A stretch of 64,000 nt of DNA from Streptomyces hydrogenans (GTDB taxonomy: Bacteria; Actinomycetota; Actinomycetes; Streptomycetales; Streptomycetaceae), in the NCBI RefSeq assembly GCF_014656075.1, contig NZ_BNBS01000021.1, forward strand, positions 1-64,000. Direction: 5' to 3'. The notes under the pieces are model-generated. The model did not search any database. It was not told where the DNA came from and saw only the letters and a program-made list of their open reading frames with translations. Positions within the stretch are counted from its first letter, which is position 1. Each line of letters opens with the position of its first letter. Below are positions 41,174-49,354 of the stretch, in pieces. The position numbers were made by a program, and so were the translations under genes.

Positions 41174-42324
41174 TTCGGCCGCCTCCGCTCCCAGCCGTCC
41201 GCCCACAGGTCGAACCGCGCCCGCTGCTGCGGGAACTCGGACGCCGCGTCCACGTCCAGCTCGACGCCGAGGCCGGGGGCGTGCGAGACGGGGAAGCAGC
41301 CGGTCTCCGGGTCGATTTCCGGGGCGCCGCGCACGACCTTCTTGATCTCCGCGTCGGCGAAGTCGTTGAAGTGCTCCAGCACCTTGAAGTTCGGGGTGCA
41401 GGCGGCGAGCTGGAGCGAGGCCGCGGTGAGGACCGAGCCGCCGACGTTGTGCGGGGCGACGGTCACGTAGTGGGTCTCGGCGGTCGCGGCCAGCTTGCGG
41501 GCCTCCAGGATGCCGCCGATGTGCCCGACGTCCGGCTGGATGATGTCGGCGGCCTGCGACTCGAAGAGCTCGCGGAACTCGATCCGGTCGTGGATCCGCT
41601 CCCCGGTGGCGATCGGCAGCTCCGTCTTCTCCGCCACCTTCGCCAGCGCCTTCAGGTTCTCCGGCGGCACCGGCTCCTCCAGCCACGCCGGGCGGAAGGG
41701 GGCCAGCTCGCGGGCGAGCCGGACGGCCGTCGCGGGGGAGAAGCGTCCGTGCATCTCCACCATCAGCTCGGTGTCGGGCCCGATCGCGTCCCGGACGGCC
41801 TCGATGAGCGAGACCGCGTACCGCGAGGCGGCCGGGTCGAGTTCGAGCCTGCCCGCGCCGAACGGGTCGATCTTCAGGGCCCGGTAGCCGCGCGCGACCA
41901 CCTCGCGGGCCGCCGCGTGGTACGCCTCGGGGGTCCGCTCGGAGGTGTACCAGCCGTTCGCGTACGCCGGCACCCGGTCCGTCACCCGCCCGCCGAGCAG
42001 CTGCCACACCGGCACGCCGAGGGCCTTGCCCTTGATGTCCCAGCAGGCCGTCTCGACGACCGCGATCCCGGACATCACGATCTCGCCCGCCCGTCCGAAG
42101 TCCCCGTACTTCATGCGCCGTACGAGGTCCTCGACGGCGAAGGGGTCGGAGCCCGCGATGTGGTTGGCCTCCGCCTCGCGCAGATAGCCGAGCAGGGCGT
42201 CGGTGTGACCGAGCATCCGGGTCTCGCCGACGCCGGTCAGCCCCTCGTCGGTGTGGACCAGGACATAGGTGAGGTTCCGCCAGGGGGTGCCGACGACATG
42301 AGTGGTGATTCCCGTGATGCGCAC
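41170..42324 (-). CDS. enolase-superfamily sugar-acid dehydratase
   Basis: A 384-aa mandelate racemase/muconate lactonizing-type enzyme. Metal ligands are the Glu of MVEMHGR, the WLEEP Glu and the TGERIH Glu. Bases include Lys in ALKIDPFG and His in APHNVGG, with a second His in EMHGR as in galactonate dehydratase. It probably dehydrates an aldonate or aldarate to a 2-keto-3-deoxy acid. It differs clearly from the DgoD at 48143, so it likely has another substrate. GTG start at 42324, divergent from the IclR gene and next to palindromic operators. Confidence 0.88.
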   Translation of the reverse strand: MRITGITTHVVGTPWRNLTYVLVHTDEGLTGVGETRMLGHTDALLGYLREAEANHIAGSDPFAVEDLVRRMKYGDFGRAGEIVMSGIAVVETACWDIKGKALGVPVWQLLGGRVTDRVPAYANGWYTSERTPEAYHAAAREVVARGYRALKIDPFGAGRLELDPAASRYAVSLIEAVRDAIGPDTELMVEMHGRFSPATAVRLARELAPFRPAWLEEPVPPENLKALAKVAEKTELPIATGERIHDRIEFRELFESQAADIIQPDVGHIGGILEARKLAATAETHYVTVAPHNVGGSVLTAASLQLAACTPNFKVLEHFNDFADAEIKKVVRGAPEIDPETGCFPVSHAPGLGVELDVDAASEFPQQRARFDLWADGWERRRPK

Positions 42325-42343
42325 GACGATGGCTCTCCGGAGT

Positions 42344-42367
42344 GTTCGTGATTTCGAACGGCGTTCG
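42344..42367. promoter_or_regulatory. IclR operator region, CGAACG-G-CGTTCG plus GTTCG...CGAAC
   Basis: 42355-42367 is a perfect 13-nt palindrome. GTTCG at 42344-42348 and CGAAC at 42355-42359 form an overlapping inverted repeat. It sits 20-43 nt upstream of the dehydratase start, where a repressor would act. Confidence 0.65.
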
Positions 42368-42506
42368 ACGAGGTGGCGTGACCGTAGACAGCGGCCCGGC
42401 GGGGTGTCAATGGGAGCGCGGCCACCCCGTCCCGGACGGCCCGGGCCCGTTGCCCGGCGCCCGGCCCGCGGCTAGTCTCTGTCCGCGATTTCGGTCGCGG
42501 TCCGGC

Positions 42507-42520
42507 ATTTCGAACGGCGT
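42507..42520. promoter_or_regulatory. second IclR site, ATTTCGAACGGCGT
   Basis: Fourteen bases identical to 42351-42364, but the right half is degenerate. It lies 20 nt before the IclR start, suiting autoregulation. Confidence 0.55.
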
Positions 42521-42539
42521 GAGGGTGGGGTGGGGGGCC

Positions 42540-43313
42540 ATGGGGCGACTCGTACCAGCGGTGACCAGGGCATTCGACGTACTGGAGCTGTTCCTCCAGG
42601 GAGACGGCACGCTCTCCGCCCCCGAGATCACCCGCAGGCTCGGGCTGCCCCGCACCACGACCCACGAGCTGGTCTCCACCCTCACCGCCCGGAACTACCT
42701 CGTGCCGGTGCCGGAACAGCCCGGCCGCTATCGGCTCGGGGTGCGCACCTACCAGCTCGGCAGCCGCTACGCCGAACAGCTCGACCTCGCCGCGGAGGGA
42801 CGGGAGGTGGCCCGCGAGACCGCCGAGACCTGCGGCGAGACCGTGCACGTCGCCCTCCTGGAGGACGCCGACGTCATCTACGTCGCCAAGGTGGACTCCA
42901 CCCACGCCGTCCGCATGGTGTCGGCGGCCGGCCGGCGGCTCCCCGCCCACTGCACGGCCGTCGGCAAGATGCTCCTCGCGATGCTCCCCGCCGACGAGCT
43001 CGACGAACTCCTCGACGGGCGCGAGCTGACCGGCATGACGCCGCGGAGCATCACCGACCCGGACGCCCTGCGTGCCGCGCTCGCCGAGATCGCGATCCTC
43101 GGCGTCGCCGTCGAGCAGCGGGAGTCCAACCCGGACGTGTCCTGTGTCGCCGCCCCCGTCCGCGACCGCTCCGGCCGGGTCGTCGCCGCCCTCTCCATCT
43201 CCGTCCCGGTGATCCGCTGGGACGAGGCCCGGGAGAACGAACTCACCGCCCTCGCCGTGCGCGGAGCCGGCGAACTCTCCGCCCGCCTGGGACACCGCGG
43301 CTCCGGGCGCTGA
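42540..43313 (+). CDS. IclR-family transcriptional regulator
   Basis: A 257-aa regulator. The N-terminal winged HTH is RAFDVLELFLQGDG with LSAPEITRRLGLPRTTTHEL; the C-terminal GAF-like effector domain includes ETVHVALLEDADVIYVAKVD, AHCTAVGKMLLA, and DPDVSCVAAPVRD. IclR proteins in sugar-acid loci typically respond to 2-keto-3-deoxy acids or uronates. It diverges from the dehydratase/dehydrogenase pair. The G-rich leader offers a weak ribosome binding site. Confidence 0.93.
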   Translation: MGRLVPAVTRAFDVLELFLQGDGTLSAPEITRRLGLPRTTTHELVSTLTARNYLVPVPEQPGRYRLGVRTYQLGSRYAEQLDLAAEGREVARETAETCGETVHVALLEDADVIYVAKVDSTHAVRMVSAAGRRLPAHCTAVGKMLLAMLPADELDELLDGRELTGMTPRSITDPDALRAALAEIAILGVAVEQRESNPDVSCVAAPVRDRSGRVVAALSISVPVIRWDEARENELTALAVRGAGELSARLGHRGSGR

Positions 43314-43317
43314 CGCC

Positions 43318-43333
43318 GGGCCGCGCGCGGCCC
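43318..43333. terminator. hairpin between convergent IclR and ROK genes
   Basis: GGGCCGCGCGCGGCCC is a 16-nt perfect palindrome in the 28-nt gap, able to form a short bidirectional terminator. Confidence 0.45.
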
Positions 43334-43341
43334 CCCGGTGC

Positions 43342-44598
43342 TCAGCCACCCGCGCCCGCGCCGCCCTTGGCGGCCTTGCGCATGCGGCTGACCGGACCGA
43401 AGACCTCCCGGTCGTCGAGGAAGCCCTCCAGGGCGAAGGTCGCCGCGCCGAGCGTCACCGGGTTGTGCGGGACCGTGCTGCGGCACAGGGTCGCCGCCCG
43501 GTGCGGCAGGGCGAGCGCGTGGCGCCCCACCGCCTCGTACGCGACCGGCAGCAGCCGCTCGCCGAGCAGGTCGACGACCTGGTTGCCGACCACGACGACC
43601 TGCGGGTTGACCAGGTTCACGAGGGTGGCGACGGGCGCGCCGAGGTAGCGCCCGATGCGGTCGATCGCCGCGGCCGCCGCCGGGTCGCCCGCGTCGGCCG
43701 CGCGGGCCAGCGCCGCGACCGTCACCGCGTCGTCGGGGCCGGTCGCCCGCGCGTCGCCGGGGGCGAGCTCCCGCCAGGTCTCGGCGATCCCGCGCAGCGA
43801 CACGTACGCCTCCACGCAGCCCCGGTTGCCGCAGGTGCACGGGCGGCCGTCGAGGGCGAGGCAGGTGTGGCCCCACTCGCCCGCGCTGTTGGTGAAGCCG
43901 CGGTACAGCTGCCCGCCGATCGCGATGCCCGCGCCGACGCCCGCGCGCAGCGTCAGCACCACCAGGTCGTCGACCTCGCGGCCCGCTCCGCACCACATCT
44001 CGGCGACCGTGCTGGCCCGCAGCGGGTTGTCCAGCCACAGCGGCAGCCCGAGCCGCTCGTCGAGCAGGGCCCGCAGCGGGACCTCGTGCCAGGACCAGTA
44101 CGGCGAGAACGACGACACCCCGCCCTCGCGCTCGACCATGCCCGGCACGCTCACGCCGGCGCCGAGGACCCGCGCGCGGTCGGTCCCGGAGGCGGCGAGC
44201 AGTTCCCCGACGGCCCCGGCGAGCGCGTCGACGACGTCGGAGGGGCGGACGTCCCCCGGCGGCAGCGGGCGCTCCACGGAGTGCCGGACCGTCAGCGCCA
44301 GGTCGAACAGCTCGGCGTGGACCGAGGTCTCGGCGATGTCGACGCCGATCAGCGCGCCCCGCTCGGCGTTGACGGCGAGCCGCGCGCGGGGCCGTCCGCC
44401 GCCGGACTCCTCGTGCCCGGCCTCGACGAGGACGCCCGCTTCGAGGAGTTCGGCGGTGAGGTTGGCGACCGTGGCGAAGGAGAGGCCGGTGGCGGCCGCG
44501 ACGTCCTGCCGGCTCATCGCGCCGGGGCCCGCGTAGACCCGGCGCAGCACCTCGAAGCGGTTGAGTCGGCGAATGTCCTGCGAGGTGCGCCTGATCAT
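43342..44598 (-). CDS. ROK-family transcriptional regulator of the galactonate operon
   Basis: A 418-aa ROK repressor. The N-terminal winged HTH is RRTSQDIRRLNRFEVLRR and LSFATVANLTAELLEAGVL; the sugar-kinase-like domain has ALIGVDIAETSVHAELF, EWGHTCLA and the zinc motif CTCGNRGCVEAYVS. The ATG at 44598 follows GGAGGACAGCAGGG. It is divergent from the galactose oxidation operon and almost certainly controls it, probably with a sugar as ligand. Because the kinase-like domain keeps its zinc motif, sugar binding is likely. Confidence 0.92.
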   Translation of the reverse strand: MIRRTSQDIRRLNRFEVLRRVYAGPGAMSRQDVAAATGLSFATVANLTAELLEAGVLVEAGHEESGGGRPRARLAVNAERGALIGVDIAETSVHAELFDLALTVRHSVERPLPPGDVRPSDVVDALAGAVGELLAASGTDRARVLGAGVSVPGMVEREGGVSSFSPYWSWHEVPLRALLDERLGLPLWLDNPLRASTVAEMWCGAGREVDDLVVLTLRAGVGAGIAIGGQLYRGFTNSAGEWGHTCLALDGRPCTCGNRGCVEAYVSLRGIAETWRELAPGDARATGPDDAVTVAALARAADAGDPAAAAAIDRIGRYLGAPVATLVNLVNPQVVVVGNQVVDLLGERLLPVAYEAVGRHALALPHRAATLCRSTVPHNPVTLGAATFALEGFLDDREVFGPVSRMRKAAKGGAGAGG

Positions 44599-44799
44599 CC
44601 CTGCTGTCCTCCGTCGGTGCGCTGTCGTCGCTGTGTCCGCCGTCGTCCCCGGCACCCCGGATCTTATTCGAAGGGTTGGAAGAAGAGCGCGGAGGTGTAT
44701 TTACAACCGTTAGACGAACCCGTAGCTTTTCCCTCGCCGGCACCCCACCGGCACCCCACCGCCACCTCACCACCCCGTCGACACCCCGGAGGAGACGCG
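44599..44799. promoter_or_regulatory. divergent promoter region, ROK gene and galactonate operon
   Basis: An unusually AT-rich patch, about 44662-44720, contains TATTTA and an inverted repeat GGTTG (44674-44678) / CAACC (44704-44708), a candidate ROK binding region. GGAGGAG just before 44800 is the ribosome binding site. Confidence 0.5.
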
Positions 44800-45705
44800 A
44801 TGTTCCAGCTCACCGCCGTGCCCTGCACCCCCGCGCCCGGCCGCCTGCCCGAAGGCCCCGTCTGGGACGCCGCCCGCCGGGAGCTCCTCTGGGTCGACAT
44901 CACCGAGGGCCTCGTCCACCGCGCCGCCCTCACCCGGGAGGACGGCCGCACCGACCTGGCGCCCACCACCTCCCTCCGCTTCGACCGCCCCGTGGGCGCG
45001 GCCGTCCCCTGCGCCTCCGGGGCCCTCCTCGTCGCCGCCGGCACCGCCTTCCTCCGCCTGGAGGACGGCCGCCCCCCGGCCGAGGCCGTCGAGCTGGCCG
45101 CCCCCGCCCTCCCCGACGACGGCGTCCCGCGCCGGATGAACGACGCCTCCGTCGACCCCGCCGGCCGGCTCCTCGGCGGCACCATGGCCTTCGACGAGCG
45201 GCCCGGCGCCGGCGCCCTCTACCGCCTCGACGCCGACGGCCTCACCCCCCTCGTCGAAGCCGTCACCATCTCCAACGGCCTCGGCTGGAGCCCCGACGGC
45301 ACCCTCCTCTACTACGCCGACAGCCCCACCCGCCGCGTCGACGTCTTCGACTACGACCCCGCCACCGGCGCCCTCTCCGGCCGCCGCCCCTTCGCCGTCC
45401 TCGACCGCGGCTACCCCGACGGCCTCACCGTCGACGCCGAGGGCAACGTCTGGGTCGCCGTCTGGGGCGGCGGCGAGGTCCTCGCCCTCACCCCCGGCGG
45501 CGTCCTCCACGCGCGCGTGGAGCTGCCCGCCTCCCACGTCACCAGCTGCGCCTTCGCCGGCCCCGACCTCGACGTCCTCGTCATCACCACCGCCACCCAC
45601 GGCCTCTCCGACGACCGGCGCCGCGCCGAGCCCGACGCCGGCCGCCTCTTCGTCTGCCGCCCGGGCGTGACGGGCCTGCCCGCCACCCCGTACGCCGACC
45701 GCTGA
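44800..45705 (+). CDS. SMP-30/gluconolactonase-family sugar lactonase
   Basis: A 301-aa six-bladed beta-propeller lactonase. Metal-binding residues are the Glu in LPEGPVWD, the Asn in ISNGLGWSPDG and the Asp in YPDGLTVDAEGNVW. In this operon it would open D-galactono-1,4(1,5)-lactone to galactonate, the second step of the De Ley-Doudoroff pathway. GGAGGAGACGCG precedes the ATG, and it is the first gene of the operon. Confidence 0.92.
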   Translation: MFQLTAVPCTPAPGRLPEGPVWDAARRELLWVDITEGLVHRAALTREDGRTDLAPTTSLRFDRPVGAAVPCASGALLVAAGTAFLRLEDGRPPAEAVELAAPALPDDGVPRRMNDASVDPAGRLLGGTMAFDERPGAGALYRLDADGLTPLVEAVTISNGLGWSPDGTLLYYADSPTRRVDVFDYDPATGALSGRRPFAVLDRGYPDGLTVDAEGNVWVAVWGGGEVLALTPGGVLHARVELPASHVTSCAFAGPDLDVLVITTATHGLSDDRRRAEPDAGRLFVCRPGVTGLPATPYADR

Positions 45706-45724
45706 CACCTCCCGGGAACCCACC

Positions 45725-46366
45725 ATGACCAGCCCGTACGACGGACTGCGCGCCGCCCTGGCCGCCGCCCCCGTCATCGCGATCCTCCGCTCCTCCTCCG
45801 CCACCCGCTTCGCCGAGGTCACCGACGCCCTCCTCGCCTCCGGAGTCCGCGCCGCCGAGTTCACGCTCACCACCCCCGGGGCGCTCGACGCGCTCCGCGA
45901 GTACGCCGCCGACGCCCCGCCCGGGCTCGCCCTCGGCGCCGGCACGGTCACCACCCCCGCCGACGCCCGGGCCGCCGTCGAGGCCGGCGCCACCTACCTG
46001 ATCACCCCCGCCACCTGTACCGACGTCATCGCCGAGGCCGTCCGCCTCGACGTGCCGGTGCTGCCCGGCGCGTACACCCCGACCGAGATCCTCACCGCCT
46101 GGCGGGCCGGCGCGACCATGGTCAAGCTCTTCCCCGCCGCCACCGGCGGCCCCGCGTACCTCAAGGCCGTCCGCGCCCCGCTCCCCGACGTGCCGCTCGT
46201 CCCCACCGGCGGCATCGGCGCCGCCGACGCCCCCGCCTACCTCGCCGCCGGCGCCACCGCGCTGGGCATCGGCGGCCCCCTCGTCGGCGACGCCTGCGAA
46301 GGCGGCTCCCTCGCGGCCCTCACCGACCGGGCGGCCGCCCTCCTGGACGGGATACGGCCCCGATGA
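45725..46366 (+). CDS. KDPG/KDPGal aldolase
   Basis: A 213-aa class I aldolase with the Schiff-base lysine K134 in MVKLFPA. GAGTV, LPGAYTPTE and PTGGIGAAD bind the phosphate and pyruvate portions. In context it would split 2-keto-3-deoxy-6-phosphogalactonate into pyruvate and glyceraldehyde 3-phosphate, the last step of the pathway (DgoA role). The stop overlaps the kinase start (ATGA), giving coupled production of the last two enzymes. Confidence 0.93.
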   Translation: MTSPYDGLRAALAAAPVIAILRSSSATRFAEVTDALLASGVRAAEFTLTTPGALDALREYAADAPPGLALGAGTVTTPADARAAVEAGATYLITPATCTDVIAEAVRLDVPVLPGAYTPTEILTAWRAGATMVKLFPAATGGPAYLKAVRAPLPDVPLVPTGGIGAADAPAYLAAGATALGIGGPLVGDACEGGSLAALTDRAAALLDGIRPR

Positions 46367-47364
46367 CGCACCCCGCACCGCACTCCACCCCCGCCCCCGC
46401 GCCCGGTCCCGTGCCCGGCTCCACCCCCTCGCTCGTGACCCTCGGCGAGGCCATGGCCGTCGTCGCCGCCACCGAGCCCGGACCCTTCGCCCACGGCACC
46501 CCGATGAGGCTCGGCTGGGCCGGGGCCGAGGCGACCGTGGCCGTCGGCGTCAGCCGGCTCGGGCACACCGCCGCCTGGACCGGTCGGGTCGGCGACGACG
46601 CGGCCGGCGCCATGGTCCTCGCCGGACTGCGCGCCGAGGGCGTGGACGTCTCCGGCGCCCGCACCGACCCCGACGCCCCCACCGGCCTCATGCTCCGCGA
46701 GCGCAGGACCGCCGACCGGCTCCGCGTCAGCTACTACCGGGCCGGACTCGCCGGCTCCCGGCTCGCCCCCGCCGACCTCGACGAGGCCCGGATCACCGGC
46801 GCCCGGATCCTCCACGTCACCGGCATCACCCCGGCGCTGAGCGCCACCGCCCGCGCCGCCGTCGAGCACGCCGTCCGCCTCGCGCACGGCGCCGGCGTCA
46901 CCGTCTCCCTCGACGTCAACCACCGCGAGCGCCTGTGGAGCCGGACCGAGGCCGCCGAGGTGCTCGGCCGCCTCCTCCCGTACACCGACCTGCTCTTCGC
47001 CGGTCCCGAGGAGGCCGCGCTCTTCGTCCCCGGGGGCGAGCCGGAGGAGACCGCCCGCGCCCTCACCCGGCTCGGCCCCGCCGAGGCCGTCGTCAAGCTC
47101 GGCGCGGACGGCGCCCTCGCCGTCACCGCCGACGGCGCCCACCGCCAGGCCGCGATCCCCGTCACCGCCGTCGACCCCGTCGGTGCGGGCGACGCCTTCG
47201 TCTCCGGCTACCTCGCGGCCCGCCTCGACGGCTCCCCGGTCCCCGAACGGCTCCGGCTCGCCGCCCTCTGCGGAGCCTTCGCCGTCTCCGTCCCCGGCGA
47301 CTGGGAGGGCATCCCGCGCCGCACGGAACTCGGCCTCCTGGCCGCCCAGGACATCACCCGCTGA
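46363..47364 (+). CDS. PfkB-family 2-keto-3-deoxy-sugar-acid kinase
   Basis: A 333-aa ribokinase-like kinase. It shows VTLGEAMAVVAATEPGPF at the N-terminus, SLDVNHRERLW, and the catalytic/anion-hole GAGDAFVSGY. It resembles KdgK rather than the DgoK of enterobacteria, so phosphorylation of 2-keto-3-deoxygalactonate here would use a non-homologous enzyme. The first 20 residues are a Pro/Ala extension. The ATG overlaps the aldolase stop. Confidence 0.91.
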   Translation: MTHPAPHSTPAPAPGPVPGSTPSLVTLGEAMAVVAATEPGPFAHGTPMRLGWAGAEATVAVGVSRLGHTAAWTGRVGDDAAGAMVLAGLRAEGVDVSGARTDPDAPTGLMLRERRTADRLRVSYYRAGLAGSRLAPADLDEARITGARILHVTGITPALSATARAAVEHAVRLAHGAGVTVSLDVNHRERLWSRTEAAEVLGRLLPYTDLLFAGPEEAALFVPGGEPEETARALTRLGPAEAVVKLGADGALAVTADGAHRQAAIPVTAVDPVGAGDAFVSGYLAARLDGSPVPERLRLAALCGAFAVSVPGDWEGIPRRTELGLLAAQDITR

Positions 47365-47393
47365 CCTCCCCCTCCCCGAGAAGGCCCCCGCAC

Positions 47394-48146
47394 ATGAACC
47401 GTTTCTCCGGGCAGACCGCCGTCGTCACCGGCGCCGCCTCAGGCATCGGCGCGGCCAGCGCCGTCCGGCTCGCCCGCGAGGGCGCGGCCGTCGTCGTCGC
47501 CGACATCGCCGCCCCCGCCGGCGAGGCCGTCGCCGCCCGCATCCGCGAGGAGGGCGGCCGCGCCGCCTTCGTCCGCTGCGACGTCTCCTCCGAGGCCGAC
47601 TGGACCGCGCTGCGCGAGGAGACCCACCAGCGCTTCGGCCCCGTCTCCGTCCTGCACAGCAACGCCTTCACCCACACCCCGGCCGCCGCCCACGAGCTCC
47701 CCGTCGCCACCTGGGACCGCGAGCTCGCCGTCAACCTCCGCTCCCTCTACCTCGCCGCCCGCACCTTCCTCGACGACCTGCGCGCCGGGGGCGGCAGCCT
47801 CGTCGCCACCTCCAGCGTCCACGCCGACTTCGGCCTCCCCGGCTACCCCGCCTACGCCGCCGCCAAGGGCGGCATGTGCGCGCTGATCCGCCAGTTCGCC
47901 GTCGAGTACGGCCCCGACGTGCGCTTCAACTCCGTGCTGCCCGGCCCGATCCTCACCGACGTCTGGAACGACGTCGACGAGGAGGGCCGCCGCCTCTCCG
48001 CCGACGCCACCGCCCTCGCCCGCCTCGGCCGCCCCGAGGAGGTCGCCTCCGCCGTCGCCTTCCTCGCCTCGGCCGACGCCGCCTACATCACCGGCACCAA
48101 CCTCGTCGTCGACGGCGGCTGGACCGTCAAGAAGGACTCCAAGTGA
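47394..48146 (+). CDS. SDR dehydrogenase, probable D-galactose 1-dehydrogenase
   Basis: A 250-aa classical short-chain dehydrogenase. The cofactor loop is VVTGAASGIGAASAV and D-x-D-like VADIAAP suggests NAD use; the catalytic set is TSSVHADFG (Ser) and YAAAK (Tyr, Lys). The usual NNAG motif is replaced by SNAF. Placed between kinase and galactonate dehydratase genes, it is best explained as the first oxidation, galactose to galactonolactone. Other aldoses remain possible. GAGAAGG precedes the ATG by 10 nt. Confidence 0.88.
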   Translation: MNRFSGQTAVVTGAASGIGAASAVRLAREGAAVVVADIAAPAGEAVAARIREEGGRAAFVRCDVSSEADWTALREETHQRFGPVSVLHSNAFTHTPAAAHELPVATWDRELAVNLRSLYLAARTFLDDLRAGGGSLVATSSVHADFGLPGYPAYAAAKGGMCALIRQFAVEYGPDVRFNSVLPGPILTDVWNDVDEEGRRLSADATALARLGRPEEVASAVAFLASADAAYITGTNLVVDGGWTVKKDSK

Positions 48147-49288
48147 AGATCACCTCCCTGAAGACCTACCTCGTCGCCCCCCGCTGGTGCTTCCTGCGGA
48201 TCGACACCGACGAGGGGATCACCGGCTGGGGCGAACCCGTCGTCGAGGGCCGCGCCCACACCGTCGCCGCCGCCGTCGAGGAGCTGTCCGACTACCTGGT
48301 CGGCCAGGACCCGACGCGGATCGAGGACCACTGGCAGGTCCTCACCAAGGGCGGCTTCTACCGCGGCGGACCCGTCCTCTCCAGCGCCGTCGCCGGCATC
48401 GACCAGGCCCTGTGGGACATCAAGGGCAAGGCGCTCGGCGTCCCCGTCTGGGACCTCCTCGGCGGACCCGTCCGCGACCGGGTCCGCGTCTACAGCTGGA
48501 TCGGCGGCGACCGCCCCGACGAGGTCGCCTCCGAGGCCCTGGCCCGCAAGGACGAGGGCTTCACCGCCATCAAGATGAACGCCTCCGCCCAGCTCCGGCT
48601 CATCGACACCCCCGCCGCCACCCAGGCGATCGTCGACCGCGTCGCCTCGATCCGCGAGGCCGTCGGCGACGACTTCGACATCGCCGTCGACTTCCACGGC
48701 CGCCTCACCCTCCCGATGGCCCGCCGGGTCCTGCCGCTCCTGGAGCCGTACCTGCCCTTCTTCGTGGAGGAACCGGTCGTCCCGGAGATGAGCGATCACA
48801 TCGGCGAGGTCGTCCGCTCCACCTCGATCCCCATCGCCACCGGCGAACGCCTCTACTCCCGCTGGGACTTCAAGAAGGTGCTCGGCCAGGGCATCGCCGT
48901 CGCCCAGCCCGACCTCTCGCACGCGGGCGGCATCTCCGAGAGCCGGCGGATCGCCGCGATGGCGGAGGCGTACGACGTCTCCCTCGCCCCGCACTGCCCG
49001 CTCGGCCCGATCGCGCTCGCCTCCTGCCTCCAGGTCGGCTTCGCCACGCCCAACCTGCTCATCCAGGAGCAGAGCCTCGGCATCCACTACAACACCGGCT
49101 CCGACCTCCTCGACTACCTCGTCGACCCCTCGGTCTTCCGGTACGAGGACGGGCACGTGGCCCTGCCCACCGGCCCCGGCCTCGGCATCGAGGTCGACGC
49201 GAAGGCCGTGGAGCGGGCCGCCGAGACCGGCCACCGCTGGCGCAACCCGGCCTGGCGCCGCGACGACGGCTCCCTGGCGGAGTGGTAG
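48143..49288 (+). CDS. dgoD: D-galactonate dehydratase
   Basis: A 381-aa enolase-superfamily enzyme that converts D-galactonate to 2-keto-3-deoxygalactonate. It aligns almost end to end with E. coli DgoD as I remember it: RIDTDEGITGWGEPVVEGRA, AGIDQALWDIKGKALG, VDFHGRLTLPMA (metal Asp and His), FFVEEPVVPE, ATGERLYSRWDFK, QPDLSHAGGI, LAPHCPLGPIALASC and the end W-R--DGSLAEW. The GTG start overlaps the SDR stop (GTGA). Last gene of the operon, followed by a strong terminator. Confidence 0.96.
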   Translation: MKITSLKTYLVAPRWCFLRIDTDEGITGWGEPVVEGRAHTVAAAVEELSDYLVGQDPTRIEDHWQVLTKGGFYRGGPVLSSAVAGIDQALWDIKGKALGVPVWDLLGGPVRDRVRVYSWIGGDRPDEVASEALARKDEGFTAIKMNASAQLRLIDTPAATQAIVDRVASIREAVGDDFDIAVDFHGRLTLPMARRVLPLLEPYLPFFVEEPVVPEMSDHIGEVVRSTSIPIATGERLYSRWDFKKVLGQGIAVAQPDLSHAGGISESRRIAAMAEAYDVSLAPHCPLGPIALASCLQVGFATPNLLIQEQSLGIHYNTGSDLLDYLVDPSVFRYEDGHVALPTGPGLGIEVDAKAVERAAETGHRWRNPAWRRDDGSLAEW

Positions 49289-49303
49289 TTCCCGGACACG
49301 GGA

Positions 49304-49335
49304 AAGGGCCGGATCCCCTCGGGGATCCGGCCCTT
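49304..49335. terminator. bidirectional terminator, 14-15 bp stem
   Basis: 49304-49318 and 49321-49335 are perfectly complementary; with a minimal 4-nt loop the stem is 14 bp, flanked by A- and T-rich ends. It separates the galactonate operon (plus) from the GH53 gene (minus). Confidence 0.85.
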
Positions 49336-49354
49336 CACGGCGTACCGGTCCGGG

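Noticed and set aside
42521..42539. G-rich run before the IclR start as a G-quadruplex
   Set aside because: Only three separated runs of three or more G are present, so a canonical three-tetrad structure is not supported.
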